Shown here in pieces: positions 1 to 8,716 of a stretch of DNA of 64,000 nt. The DNA comes from Equibacterium sp963662035. GTDB taxonomy: Bacteria > Bacteroidota > Bacteroidia > Bacteroidales > UBA932. The DNA is taken from contig CAVLDO010000007.1 in the NCBI GenBank assembly GCA_963662035.1, forward strand, positions 22,345 to 86,344, read 5' to 3'. Positions within the stretch are counted from its first letter, which is position 1. The number at the start of each line of letters is the position of its first letter. The notes below the pieces were generated by a model that saw only the letters and a program-made list of their open reading frames with translations, was not told where the DNA came from and searched no databases. The position numbers and the translations under genes are program-made.

Positions 1-135
1 ATTGTTGTGTTTGAGATACTCCTTGTAATAAGAGAGATACTTCACGCACTCGGCGCTGTCGGCTCCGAAGCGGCCTTGTGCAGAGGCGGTAAGGGTGATT
101 GCTGCCGCAAACAATATTGTCAAAATCCTTTTCAT
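1..135 (-). CDS. Secreted protein, N-terminal fragment (possible TPR protein)
   Basis: Only the first 45 residues lie in the window; the rest runs off the left edge. The protein opens with a clear signal peptide (MKRILTILFAAAITLTASAQ), so the mature part begins near residue 20 and is exported. The visible mature part (GRFGADSAECVKYLSYYKEY) resembles the start of the secreted tetratricopeptide-repeat proteins that follow coaX and an outer-membrane protein in Bacteroides, but too little is visible to confirm this. It lies 24 bp after the outer-membrane protein gene on the same strand and is probably the third gene of a coaX operon. A -7 box at 140-147 sits directly before the start codon. The N-terminal fragment is sure; the family is an inference from gene order. 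Confidence 0.7.
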   Translation of the reverse strand, partial: MKRILTILFAAAITLTASAQGRFGADSAECVKYLSYYKEYLKHNN

Positions 136-139
136 AGTG

Positions 140-147
140 CAAAGTTA
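140..147 (-). promoter_or_regulatory. Possible -7 box before the secreted protein
   Basis: On the minus strand this reads TAACTTTG, a perfect match to the Bacteroidetes -7 consensus TAnnTTTG. It ends only five bases before the ATG at 135, so transcription from it would give a leaderless or nearly leaderless mRNA. It may be chance, since the gene could also be read from the coaX operon. Confidence 0.35.
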
Positions 148-159
148 TTAAATTTCAAT

Positions 160-1503
160 CTACTTGTACAGGGATTTGTGGAACCAGGTGTCAAACATAT
201 TGAGGCCCACATTGAACTTTATGTAATTTTCCTTGACCAGATTGTTGGACAAAGTGCCGCTCTGCCCGATATCCACGCTGAAGGCGATGCTGGTGAGGCG
301 TGTATTGGCCGATTTGGATATGGGAAAACTTGCGCCGAAGGTCAGGCCCGTGGAGTTTATCGCCACCCCGTTCATTGCGATGTACCCCTGCGTGTGATAG
401 AGTCCTGCGCGGTAGGTCATCCGGCGGCCGTAGTGCCTGATATCGTATTTTTCCGGGATGAACTCGCCTCCCAGCTTGAACGACTGAGTCCTGCGGGTGG
501 TGATGTCTATGCCGGGGGAGTTGGTGAATGTGGTGCCGCTCCAATCCTGAGTGGTGTAGTCGAAGCCGAACATCCAGCGGTCAACCTTGCGCAGGGTGAA
601 TCCCACGCCCAGTTCCGGGGGTATCTTGTAGTCTATCGGGGTTGTCACATTAGCAATGGTGTCGGTGGACGAGCTGGTGGCGGCCAGGGTGAGGTCGGTG
701 TAGTCGCCCCCCATCGCCCCGCCTATGCTGTAGGTAGCCCCGAGGGTCAGCGGCAGGTTTTTGGCCAGATTCACAGTGTATTGCACGCCAGCCTTGGCCC
801 CGACTCCGCGGGATACGCTGCTCCACGAGCGGGTCAGCTGGCGGTAATTGTCCTTTGTGGTGAAGGCTGTGGTGCTGGAGTGGATGGTGTTGCCCATATA
901 GTAGATTGCGTCTACGCCTATGCTCAGGTTTTTGGCCACATCCCAGCCGGCGCCCAGCACTATCTGATAGATGCCGCCCTTGCCCGATTTCTGATATTTG
1001 ACGTTTCCCATCTCCAGCAGCACCTCGTCGGCATACTCTCCAGAGACAAAGTTGTAGCCTGTGGCGGCATATGGCATAAGTCCCGCCTTCACCGCTATGC
1101 GGTCGTTTATGGGGAAGGATATCACGATGTGGTGGATGTTGAACATATTGTTCACCGAGCGCTGGATACCGCTGTCGGTGTTCTCTATGCTGGTGGAGGC
1201 GTCGGCCCGGTAGAGTATGTTCTTCTGAGTAACATCAAAGTCGAGCATAAAGGCGCGGCTCTCGCGGGCGGTGACCGCCGCCGGGTTTGTCCAGTTGATT
1301 ATGGAATTGTTGCGGTCGCCGATGGCTATGCCTCCCATCGCCATCGAGTTCTGACTTCCGGGAGACTCTATGCTGCCGATGCCGTACATCGAGTAGGGAG
1401 AGAAGGCGTCGTAGGCCACATCTTCCTGCGCGGCGGCGGGAAGTGCCGCTGCAAAGAGGGCCAAGAGGGCGCTTATCAGCGATATTTTTGCTCTTATTTT
1501 CAT
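160..1503 (-). CDS. Outer-membrane beta-barrel protein
   Basis: 447 residues with a signal peptide (residues 1 to about 26, ending AALPAAAQ). The mature part alternates polar and hydrophobic residues with many aromatic strand ends, as in outer-membrane barrels. The start PYSMYGIGS followed by NSMAMGGIAIG and the later phrase NWTNPAAV resemble FadL/OmpP1-type Bacteroidetes porins, where a similar AMGGA..A..NP segment is found. It starts one base after the coaX stop codon, so it is co-transcribed with coaX. The substrate is not known. The barrel assignment is an inference from composition and the N-terminal motifs; a specific transport role cannot be claimed. Confidence 0.75.
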   Translation of the reverse strand: MKIRAKISLISALLALFAAALPAAAQEDVAYDAFSPYSMYGIGSIESPGSQNSMAMGGIAIGDRNNSIINWTNPAAVTARESRAFMLDFDVTQKNILYRADASTSIENTDSGIQRSVNNMFNIHHIVISFPINDRIAVKAGLMPYAATGYNFVSGEYADEVLLEMGNVKYQKSGKGGIYQIVLGAGWDVAKNLSIGVDAIYYMGNTIHSSTTAFTTKDNYRQLTRSWSSVSRGVGAKAGVQYTVNLAKNLPLTLGATYSIGGAMGGDYTDLTLAATSSSTDTIANVTTPIDYKIPPELGVGFTLRKVDRWMFGFDYTTQDWSGTTFTNSPGIDITTRRTQSFKLGGEFIPEKYDIRHYGRRMTYRAGLYHTQGYIAMNGVAINSTGLTFGASFPISKSANTRLTSIAFSVDIGQSGTLSNNLVKENYIKFNVGLNMFDTWFHKSLYK

Positions 1504-1504
1504 A

Positions 1505-2245
1505 TTATACCAGTGCTATGCGGGAAAGTCCTCCCAGAACCAGATTGGGGTCGACCACCTTTTCGGCGCCGATTCCTGCGGAGAAAATCTGCGCGTCGCC
1601 CCCTGCAAATATCACTTTGCGGCGGGGATGGGAGCGCAAGTAACCCTCGATTTCAAACTTTATGCCGAGAATGTTGCCTGAGGCAAGGGCGGTGTCAAGG
1701 TCATATCCCACGGTGGATAAGGTGTTTATGTCGCCACGGGAGAGTATGTCGTGGGGGTCTGTCATCGGAATCTTGCGGGTGTAGTCGCTCAAGGCGCGGT
1801 AGCGGGTGTTCAGACCGAGGGATATGACACCCCCCTCGTAGCGGCTGCGGCTGATGAATTCTATGGTGATGGCTGTGCCGAAGTCAAAGAGGATTATGTC
1901 CTCCTCAGGCATCATCGTGCAGGCCATAAGTATGGCGGCCATACGGTCGGCCCCCATTCCATCCGGCATATTTTCCAGACACTTCAGCGCGGGGCAGCCC
2001 TCTGCGAGCTTTTTGCGCACCCAGTCCAGGTTAAAGTCGATGAAGCATTTGCAGTGCTCTTTGAGAAAGGCGTTGAGCGGCGGGTCTGCATCGCACACAG
2101 AAGAGAGCACTATGGTGTCGTAGGTGCCGCACGCCGCTTCCATAATATCGGAACTGTTGCTCAAGCGCTGCAATGAGAGGCGCTGCAGTGCATCGTAGCG
2201 GGCTATCTTGCAGGAGGTATTTCCGATATCTATAAGTAAATTCAT
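1505..2245 (-). CDS. coaX: Type III pantothenate kinase
   Basis: 246 residues, the usual length for CoaX, the potassium-dependent kinase that phosphorylates pantothenate in the first committed step of coenzyme A synthesis. The N-terminal phosphate-binding motif DIGNTS (residues 6-11) and the later GADRMAAI and FDFGTAITIEF segments belong to the ASKHA-fold family. Start ATG at 2245 is preceded by a good -7 box at 2268-2275, which lies in the last codons of mfd, so coaX probably has its own promoter. It is followed by an outer-membrane protein one base downstream. Confidence 0.93.
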   Translation of the reverse strand: MNLLIDIGNTSCKIARYDALQRLSLQRLSNSSDIMEAACGTYDTIVLSSVCDADPPLNAFLKEHCKCFIDFNLDWVRKKLAEGCPALKCLENMPDGMGADRMAAILMACTMMPEEDIILFDFGTAITIEFISRSRYEGGVISLGLNTRYRALSDYTRKIPMTDPHDILSRGDINTLSTVGYDLDTALASGNILGIKFEIEGYLRSHPRRKVIFAGGDAQIFSAGIGAEKVVDPNLVLGGLSRIALV

Positions 2246-2249
2246 TCTC

Positions 2250-5200
2250 TTAAGAGGCTTGAGGGTGCAAATTTAGCATTTCTTGCAATATATCAACCGC
2301 TTTTTTAACGCTCGGAACTTTTTCGCATTTGACATAGAGCGAATTAGGCTTCTGAATCAGCTGATACTTGCGGCCCGCCTGCTGTATGTATTCCAGGATG
2401 GAGCCGAACACCCGGCTGTTGTAGTAGGAGGAGTTCTGGTTGGAGACAAAGTAGGCGGTCATACTGCCGCTTTTTAGGATTATCTTCTCAAAGCCAAGGT
2501 CTATCGCCCGCTGGCGCAGCCGCACTATGTTTATCAGCTCCTCCAGCTGGGGCGGCACGGGGCCGAAGCGGTCGGTCATCTCCTCCAGGAAACCGGCGAT
2601 GGAGGCTTCGCTCTTCATATTGTCCAGCTCGCGGTAGAGGCGCATCTTCTCTTTGAGAACATTGACATAATCGTCGGGAATGTAGGCCTCTATGTCGGTG
2701 TCTATGTAGCAGTCAGAAATCCATCCGCCGGAGATTATGCCGCCTGTGTCGGCCGCGGGCTCCTCTGCCGATAGTTCGCCGCGCAGCTCGCTCATAGCCT
2801 CGGAAAGTATCTTCTGATATGTCTCAAAACCCATTTCTGCAATAAAGCCGCTCTGCTCCGCCCCCAGAAGGTTGCCGGCGCCCCTGATGTCAAGGTCCTG
2901 CATAGCTATGTTAAAGCCGCTGCCAAGGTCGCTGAAGGTTTCGATGGCGTTAAGGCGGCTGCGGGCCGTTTCTGTGAGATTTTCCGTAGCGGGGACTATA
3001 AGGTAGCAGAAGGCCTTGACGTTGCTGCGCCCCACGCGGCCTCGCAACTGGTGCAGGTCGCCCAGGCCAAAGTTCTGAGCCTTGTTTATGAGCATAGTGT
3101 TGGCGTTTGGGATATCCACGCCGTTTTCCATTATGGTGGTGGAGACCAGTATGTCGTAGTCGCCGTCTATAAAGTCCAGAATCTTTTTTTCCAGCGTCGC
3201 CGCCTCCATCTGTCCGTGGGCCACGCAGATGCGCGCCTTGGGGGCGATGAGTCTTATCCGGCCCGCCACCTCCTCTATGTCCTCCACCCGGTTGTGGATG
3301 AAATAAACCTGCCCGCTGCGCTCCAGCTCGGAATCTATTATCTCCTTTATGAGGTCGGTGTCAAAGTCTATTATCTCCGTGTGCACTGGGATTCGGTTGG
3401 GGGGAGGGGTCGATATTATGGAGATGTCTCGCGCCCCAAGCAGAGAAAACTGCAGCGTGCGGGGTATCGGGGTGGCGGAGAGGGTCAGCGTGTCCACGTT
3501 TTTCTTGATGAGGCGCATCTTCTCTTTGGAGCTGACGCCGAACTTCTGCTCCTCGTCCACTATCAGAAGGCCCAGATCCCTGAATATTATCTCCTTGCCC
3601 AGGATGCGGTGGGTGCCTATCAGTATGTCTATCTTGCCCTCCCGCAGCCTTGATGCGATGTCGCGCACCTCCTTGGCCGTCTTGAGGCGGCTTATGAACT
3701 CTATGTTGCAGGGCAGATCGTGCAGCCTGGCGCAGAAGGTGTGGTAGTGCTGCAGCGCAAGTATGGTGGTGGGCACCAGCACCGCTACCTGCTTGCCACC
3801 GGCCACTGCCTTGAAGGCGGCGCGGATGGCAACCTCTGTTTTGCCGAAGCCCACATCGCCGCATATTAGGCGGTCCATCGGATGGCTGCTCTCCATATCG
3901 CGCTTGACATCCTCCACTGCCTTGTGCTGGTCGGGGGTGTCCTCATACATAAAGGAGGATTCCAGCTCCTGCTGCAGGTAGTCATCGGGAGGGAAGGCGT
4001 AGCCGCTCACCTCGGAGCGCTCGCTGTAGAGCTTTATGAGGTCTGCTGCGATGTCCTTGACCTTCTTTTTGGTGTTCTCCTTAAGCTTTTCCCAGGTGCG
4101 GGAGCCCAATTTGTAGATTTTTGGCGGATCACCGTCGGCGCTCTTATAGCGGCTGATGCGGTGAATGCCGTGTATGGAGACGAATATGACGTCGCCGTCT
4201 TTGTAGGTGAGCTTGATGGCCTCCTGCATCTTGCCGTTGATTTCGGTGTGCACCAGGCCGCCGAAGCGCCCCACTCCGTGGTCTATGTGCACCACATAGT
4301 CCCCGATGTTGAAGCTCATAAGGTCGTTGAGGGTGAGTCGCTCGCTGCTGGAAACCTCCCTCTTGGTTACTATCTTGTGGTAACGCTCGAAAATCTGGTG
4401 GTCGGTGTACCAGCATTGCTTCTCGCTGTTGCTGATATATCCCTCGTGCAGCGACACCGCCACAAAATCCACGTGGCAGCCACCCCCTATCCCGGAGAGA
4501 ATCTGCTTGAGGCGGACGGTCTGATTGAGCTGGGTGGAGAGGATGTGCACCACATAGCCGGCCTCCTCCCGAGAGGCTATGTCGCGGCAGAGTATCTCAA
4601 AGTTCTTGTTGAAGGCTGGCTGGGGCACCACATCGCGCGCAGTGGCGCTGCTGGCCGCCAGTTCTTCGCAGAAGTCCCAGTATATGGCATTGGATGGCAG
4701 CTGCTCTATAAAATCGGCATATTCCTGCTCGGCGTGGTTCTCGAAGAGGTTGGGATAGATCTCAACCTTGTCCAGGCTCTCCATAGTGCGCTGGGTGTCG
4801 GCGTTGAAGCGGGATATCTGCTCTATGTCGTCTCCGAAGAAATCTATCCGGTAGGGATTGTTGTCGGCATAGGAGAAAATGTCTATAATGGAGCCTCTAA
4901 GTGCAAACTCTCCCGGCATAGACACAAAGTCCACCTTTTTAAAGCCGCTCTCGAAGAGAACCTCCTTAATGAAGTCGTGGCTTAGGCTCTGTCCTTTCTT
5001 GAGGGTTATTATGCTGTTGCGGGTTTGCTGCCTTTGCAGCACCTTTTCCTGCAGCGAATCTTTGTAGGCCACTATTATTATGGGAGAATGTGCACTGCAG
5101 AGCTGCCGGTTGAGCAGTTCGCGCCCTATGCTTGTGCCGGACTTCTCAAGCGTGAAGTCTATATTAGAGGGCAGTTTCTTCTCTGAAAAGGAGTCCAGAG

Positions 5201-5465
5201 CCTTGATGGCGGCGGTGCGCTGCACCTTGCTGGTGGCGCTCTTTACCGACTGCGCCGATTTTGACTCGGCCGTGGATGGGAAAAAGTAGAGGCAATCTTC
5301 TTCGAAAAAGTTGTCGAGGTCGCTGGTGCAGAACAGAGCCTCCTTTTTGGTATTGAAACAGACTATGTTCAGCGACGGAGCATCAAATTTAGACACTGCA
5401 TTGGCCAGAAACACCGACTTGCATGATACTCCGCCCCGGAGATTATCGAATTTCAATATCTTCAT
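2250..5465 (-). CDS. mfd: Transcription-repair coupling factor
   Basis: 1071 residues. Mfd recognises RNA polymerase stalled at DNA lesions, removes it with an ATP-driven translocase and recruits UvrA. Visible in order are a UvrB-like N-terminal region, an RNA-polymerase-interacting domain of the CarD type (starts FNIGDYVVHIDHGVGRFGGL), the RecG-like helicase motor with Walker A GDVGFGKTEVA and a DEEQ Walker B (LLIVDEEQKFG), motif VI around QLRGRVGRS, and the C-terminal TRCF domain. Slightly shorter than the E. coli protein (about 1150) but complete. Its start overlaps the end of the upstream Ntn hydrolase gene by 23 bp, giving a ruvB-hydrolase-mfd operon. Confidence 0.96.
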   Translation of the reverse strand: MKILKFDNLRGGVSCKSVFLANAVSKFDAPSLNIVCFNTKKEALFCTSDLDNFFEEDCLYFFPSTAESKSAQSVKSATSKVQRTAAIKALDSFSEKKLPSNIDFTLEKSGTSIGRELLNRQLCSAHSPIIIVAYKDSLQEKVLQRQQTRNSIITLKKGQSLSHDFIKEVLFESGFKKVDFVSMPGEFALRGSIIDIFSYADNNPYRIDFFGDDIEQISRFNADTQRTMESLDKVEIYPNLFENHAEQEYADFIEQLPSNAIYWDFCEELAASSATARDVVPQPAFNKNFEILCRDIASREEAGYVVHILSTQLNQTVRLKQILSGIGGGCHVDFVAVSLHEGYISNSEKQCWYTDHQIFERYHKIVTKREVSSSERLTLNDLMSFNIGDYVVHIDHGVGRFGGLVHTEINGKMQEAIKLTYKDGDVIFVSIHGIHRISRYKSADGDPPKIYKLGSRTWEKLKENTKKKVKDIAADLIKLYSERSEVSGYAFPPDDYLQQELESSFMYEDTPDQHKAVEDVKRDMESSHPMDRLICGDVGFGKTEVAIRAAFKAVAGGKQVAVLVPTTILALQHYHTFCARLHDLPCNIEFISRLKTAKEVRDIASRLREGKIDILIGTHRILGKEIIFRDLGLLIVDEEQKFGVSSKEKMRLIKKNVDTLTLSATPIPRTLQFSLLGARDISIISTPPPNRIPVHTEIIDFDTDLIKEIIDSELERSGQVYFIHNRVEDIEEVAGRIRLIAPKARICVAHGQMEAATLEKKILDFIDGDYDILVSTTIMENGVDIPNANTMLINKAQNFGLGDLHQLRGRVGRSNVKAFCYLIVPATENLTETARSRLNAIETFSDLGSGFNIAMQDLDIRGAGNLLGAEQSGFIAEMGFETYQKILSEAMSELRGELSAEEPAADTGGIISGGWISDCYIDTDIEAYIPDDYVNVLKEKMRLYRELDNMKSEASIAGFLEEMTDRFGPVPPQLEELINIVRLRQRAIDLGFEKIILKSGSMTAYFVSNQNSSYYNSRVFGSILEYIQQAGRKYQLIQKPNSLYVKCEKVPSVKKAVDILQEMLNLHPQAS
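2268..2275 (-). promoter_or_regulatory. -7 promoter box for coaX
   Basis: Reads TAAATTTG on the minus strand, a perfect TAnnTTTG match, 22 bases before the coaX start. It overlaps the 3' end of mfd, suggesting that coaX is transcribed independently as well as by read-through. Confidence 0.5.
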
Positions 5466-6588
5466 AGAACCGTTTCATTTGCAAAGGGTTGAAATCGGGG
5501 GCAAAATTATCAAAAATTTCATCTTCGGCCTCTTTGAGCGCAGCTCTCTCTTTTCTAATGGCATTAAAGTCGACATAGCGCACTCCATCGCCTAAATCTA
5601 TAGAGAATACCTTTTTTTTACGCTCAAGAGCGCGGCTGCAGGCCACAGCAAGGCCTTTTTCTCCCGCAGTCAACTCGGATGGAATCAGATCCCCTGCCGC
5701 AACTTTTGAAGGAATTATCTCCGATACTGGAGGATACCCCAGCGCGCACCAGAACACAGACAGAGATGGGTCTTCACCGGGGGCCACACCTTCAGCTATG
5801 GTCACCGAGGCGGTGGAATTGCGGGGAATGAAGTTACGGTCGGCAAAAAAGCTGAGCCCGTCACTGCAGGGGTCAAAGCCGAACTCTGACTGGTAGAAGC
5901 CTCGCGAGAGGGATTCCATAACAAAACGTACATCCACCTTGCCTCCCCCATCCAGCCTTTCATTTATAATATGTACCGCGGTTTTGTAGCGGGCATATCC
6001 CTGCCCTGTTCCTGTGCCGCTGAATGAGTAGTTGCTGCGCACAAGGTAGCCGTCGGGGGCTACTGTTGGGTCGTTAACATCGTATTTTACCCAAGAAAAG
6101 TTGTTTACCTCATAGTATGCCGCTCCTCCTCTGCCGTCAATCACCCCAAAGTTGGCTTCAAGCCCGAAAGGAGCCTTCTGCGCCGCAAGCAGATCCTCAA
6201 AGTCGGCGAGAGTGGCGCAGTTGGCCAGCGCATAGTACATCAGCAGCCCCTCTCGATCCATAAGAGAGGCAGGGGTGTCGTCTTTCTCGCGGCGTATATT
6301 ATATGAAACGGTGTTGATTATGGAGAACCCCTCGCTGTTGAGGCCGCTCCAGGCCTCCTTGGGTCCGCTTTTGCTATTGGAGAGAAATATGAAGCCGTAT
6401 CTGCCGGCCTCCCCTGCCCTTACAAACTCAAGACGGTTGTCAAGAAAGCCGGTGTCGCGGTTTTTCCATATTATGGGGCGCCCGCTATTTGTGGTGCGGC
6501 CGCTGAATATGGCGGAGGTGCAGCAGAACATCTGCGAAGGCACCGCCAGCGCTGCAATAAAAGATAATATTATGAATATACGGCGCAC
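5443..6588 (-). CDS. Secreted linear-amide C-N hydrolase (Ntn family)
   Basis: 381 residues with a signal peptide of about 22 residues followed directly by CCTSAIFSGRTT. In choloylglycine hydrolases and acyl-CoA:6-APA acyltransferase (C45) relatives the mature protein begins with the nucleophilic cysteine, so Cys23 (or Cys22) is the likely catalytic residue. WKNRDTG shortly after supplies the Asn/Arg/Asp that support catalysis in this fold. Possible substrates are bile-acid conjugates, penicillins or other linear amides; none can be chosen from sequence alone. It lies 5 bp after ruvB and overlaps mfd, an odd place for an exported hydrolase between two DNA-repair genes. Family assignment is fairly sure, substrate unknown. 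Confidence 0.8.
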   Translation of the reverse strand: MRRIFIILSFIAALAVPSQMFCCTSAIFSGRTTNSGRPIIWKNRDTGFLDNRLEFVRAGEAGRYGFIFLSNSKSGPKEAWSGLNSEGFSIINTVSYNIRREKDDTPASLMDREGLLMYYALANCATLADFEDLLAAQKAPFGLEANFGVIDGRGGAAYYEVNNFSWVKYDVNDPTVAPDGYLVRSNYSFSGTGTGQGYARYKTAVHIINERLDGGGKVDVRFVMESLSRGFYQSEFGFDPCSDGLSFFADRNFIPRNSTASVTIAEGVAPGEDPSLSVFWCALGYPPVSEIIPSKVAAGDLIPSELTAGEKGLAVACSRALERKKKVFSIDLGDGVRYVDFNAIRKERAALKEAEDEIFDNFAPDFNPLQMKRFYEDIEIR

Positions 6589-6593
6589 TATCT

Positions 6594-7619
6594 CTAAAAT
6601 AGTGTATTATCAGGCGCAAGGCGGCTTAGCCCAAGGTGGCTGTAGGCCAGGTCGGTGGCTTCTCGGCCCCTCGGGGTGCGGCGGATAAAGCCCTCCTTTA
6701 TCAAGAACGGCTCGTAAACCTCTTCAAGTGTCCCCTGATCTTCGCTGATGGCGGTGGCGATTGTGCTGGCCCCGACAGGTCCACCATTGAACTTATCTAT
6801 GATAGTGGTGAGAATCTTGTTGTCGATGGCGTCAAGCCCCCGGCGGTCTATGTTGAGGGCATTGAGGGCGTAGCGGGTGATATCGAGGTCTATGCTGCCG
6901 TTGCCCTTTACCTGTGCAAAGTCCCTCACGCGGCGCAGCAGGTTGTTGGCTATACGGGGCGTGCCACGGCTGCGCATCGCTATTTCGGTGGCTGCATCAT
7001 CGTCTATTCCTATTTTTAGAATGGAGGAACTGCGCTTTACGATGTTGCTAAGCACGGGGTAGTCGTAATATTCGAGATGCTCCTGAATGCCGAAGCGGGC
7101 CCTGAGCGGAGAGGTGAGCAGACCGCTGCGGGTGGTGGCACCTATAAGGGTAAAGGGATTGAGTGAAATCTGCACGCTTCGCGCACCCGGCCCCTTGTCT
7201 ATCATAATGTCTATGACATAATCTTCCATAGCGGAGTAGAGATACTCCTCAACAACAGGACTCAGGCGGTGAATCTCGTCTATGAAAAGCACGTCGCCGG
7301 GTTCAAGGCTGGTGAGCAGCCCCGCGAGATCGCCAGGCTTGTCAAGCACAGGTCCGGAGGTGATTTTCATATTTACCCCGAGTTCGTTGGCCACAATGTG
7401 GGCCAGAGTGGTCTTGCCAAGGCCCGGAGGGCCGTGAAAAAGTATGTGATCAAGTGATTCGCCGCGAATTATTGCGGCCTTTACATATATTCTGAGCTTT
7501 TCTATTATGTCGCTCTGGCCGCTGAAGTCGGTGAACTGCCCCGGGCGGATTTTATTTTCGAAATCGGAATCCTTTCCCGCGAGTTCTTCGCGCTCTTTGT
7601 ATGAAACTTTTTCACTCAT
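6594..7619 (-). CDS. ruvB: Holliday junction branch migration helicase RuvB
   Basis: 341 residues. RuvB is the hexameric AAA+ motor that, loaded by RuvA, drives branch migration of Holliday junctions. Walker A GPPGLGKTT is at residues 63-71, Walker B is FIDEIHRL, followed by sensor 1 (GATTRSGLL) and the arginine-finger/sensor 2 region (RSRGTPRIANNLLRRVRDFA), then the winged-helix domain. Length is normal. It heads the ruvB-hydrolase-mfd run; ruvA is separate at 19.9 kb. The ATG at 7619 lies immediately after a -7 box at 7624-7631. Confidence 0.96.
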   Translation of the reverse strand: MSEKVSYKEREELAGKDSDFENKIRPGQFTDFSGQSDIIEKLRIYVKAAIIRGESLDHILFHGPPGLGKTTLAHIVANELGVNMKITSGPVLDKPGDLAGLLTSLEPGDVLFIDEIHRLSPVVEEYLYSAMEDYVIDIMIDKGPGARSVQISLNPFTLIGATTRSGLLTSPLRARFGIQEHLEYYDYPVLSNIVKRSSSILKIGIDDDAATEIAMRSRGTPRIANNLLRRVRDFAQVKGNGSIDLDITRYALNALNIDRRGLDAIDNKILTTIIDKFNGGPVGASTIATAISEDQGTLEEVYEPFLIKEGFIRRTPRGREATDLAYSHLGLSRLAPDNTLF

Positions 7620-7623
7620 AGAA

Positions 7624-7631
7624 CAAAGATA
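7624..7631 (-). promoter_or_regulatory. -7 promoter box for ruvB
   Basis: Minus-strand TATCTTTG, a perfect TAnnTTTG match ending four bases before the ruvB ATG. If used, transcription would start at or beside the start codon and yield a leaderless transcript. Confidence 0.45.
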
Positions 7632-7670
7632 AAAGAAATTTAAAAATCTCTCTTGCCTCTAAAATCTATC

Positions 7671-7883
7671 TGTTGATAATGTTGATAACTTTTTAAAATA
7701 TGCTTTTAAGAGCATATAGAGCCGATTTTTTTTAAATTAATATGTTATAAATTTTGTTGAAAACTATTGAAAAGATGTCAAAAAATCTTTTTCTGTTAAA
7801 ATGTTGGCGAGTTATCATCGGTTATCAACATATTTTCACAATTTATCAACTCTAAAATAAAAACTGCCCCTCGTTTATCAACG
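7671..7883. other. Candidate replication origin (DnaA-box-like cluster)
   Basis: The AT-rich gap between ruvB and the frdB end carries repeated copies of TTATCAACA, one base away from the DnaA-box consensus TTATnCACA. Two copies lie end to end on the minus strand (7671-7679 and 7680-7688). One exact copy (7822-7830) and two 8/9 matches (7843-7851 and 7875-7883) lie on the plus strand; a weaker TTATCATCG is at 7812. The two groups face each other across about 120 bp of very AT-rich DNA, as boxes around a DNA-unwinding element would. There is no dnaA gene in the window. No GC-skew calculation was possible, so oriC remains a hypothesis. Confidence 0.4.
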
Positions 7884-7891
7884 GGGAGCAG
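7853..7891 (-). terminator. Terminator after frdB
   Basis: A 10-bp stem (CTGCTCCCCG with CGAGGGGCAG on the minus strand; one wobble and one mismatch) with loop TTGATAAA, followed by TTTTTATTTT on the minus strand. The plus-strand side also has a T-rich tail, so it could work both ways. Confidence 0.7.
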
Positions 7892-7922
7892 CTTTTATTT
7901 TATAATAGGTGTATTGCTAATG

Positions 7923-8708
7923 CTACTCGCTGAGCTTGGCATTGAGGAATTCCCTGTTGAGACGGGCGATGTGGCTCACCGTGATTCCTTTGGGGCACTC
8001 CATTTCGCAGGCGCGGGTGTTGGTGCAGCCGCCGAATCCCAGGGCGTCCATAGTGTCCACCATAGCCTTTGCGCGGCGTTTGGCCTCTACCTTACCCTGA
8101 GGCAGCAGAGCCAGAGAGCTTACGCGGGCAGCTACAAACAACATTGCAGAGCCGTTTTTGCATGTTGCGGCGCAGCACCCGCAGCCGATGCAGGCCGCAG
8201 CGTCCATACTCTCATCGGCAGCCTCTTTTCTGATGGGGATGGCGTTTGCATCGGGCACACCGCCGGTGTTCACCGACACGAAGCCGCCTGCCTGGAGAAT
8301 TTTATCGTATGCACGGCGGTCAACCACGAGATCCTTGATGATGGGGAAACCTTTTGCACGCCAGGGCTCGATGGTGATGGTGCTGCCGTCCTTGAATTTG
8401 CGCATATAAAGCTGGCAGGTGGTTACACCGCTCTCGGGACCGTGTCCGCGGCCGTTGATATACAGAGAGCAGGCACCGCAGATGCCCTCGCGGCAGTCGT
8501 GGTCAAAGCTTACGGGACCGCTGTGCTCCCCTTTGCAACCCTTGTCGAAAGATACGGGATCTATCTTTTCATTTACAAGCTGCTCGTTTAAAATATCCAT
8601 CATCTCGAGAAAGGATGTATCGGGGCTGATGCCGTCAACATTGTATGTCTCAAAATGACCCTGGGCTTTGGCGTTCTCCTGACGCCATATCTTAAGTGTG
8701 AATTTCAT
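7923..8708 (-). CDS. frdB: Fumarate reductase/succinate dehydrogenase iron-sulfur subunit
   Basis: 261 residues. This subunit carries electrons between the flavoprotein and the quinone site. The N-terminal [2Fe-2S] ligands are seen in CREGICGACSLYINGRG and a following VTTCQ. The C-terminal domain has CIGCGCCAATC and a later CTNTRACEMECPKGI for the [4Fe-4S] and [3Fe-4S] clusters. Length fits the Bacteroides-type subunit. It starts 8 bp after frdA and ends at a strong terminator. In Bacteroidales the complex works mainly as a menaquinol:fumarate reductase that makes succinate in anaerobic respiration. Direction cannot be read from sequence, so frd is chosen by family. Confidence 0.93.
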   Translation of the reverse strand: MKFTLKIWRQENAKAQGHFETYNVDGISPDTSFLEMMDILNEQLVNEKIDPVSFDKGCKGEHSGPVSFDHDCREGICGACSLYINGRGHGPESGVTTCQLYMRKFKDGSTITIEPWRAKGFPIIKDLVVDRRAYDKILQAGGFVSVNTGGVPDANAIPIRKEAADESMDAAACIGCGCCAATCKNGSAMLFVAARVSSLALLPQGKVEAKRRAKAMVDTMDALGFGGCTNTRACEMECPKGITVSHIARLNREFLNAKLSE

Positions 8709-8716
8709 ACTCTTCC

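Noticed and set aside
1..1827. 606-residue open frame on the plus strand at the left edge
   Set aside because: It is antisense to the outer-membrane protein and coaX genes, which have clear signal peptide and kinase motifs; the plus-strand translation shows neither.
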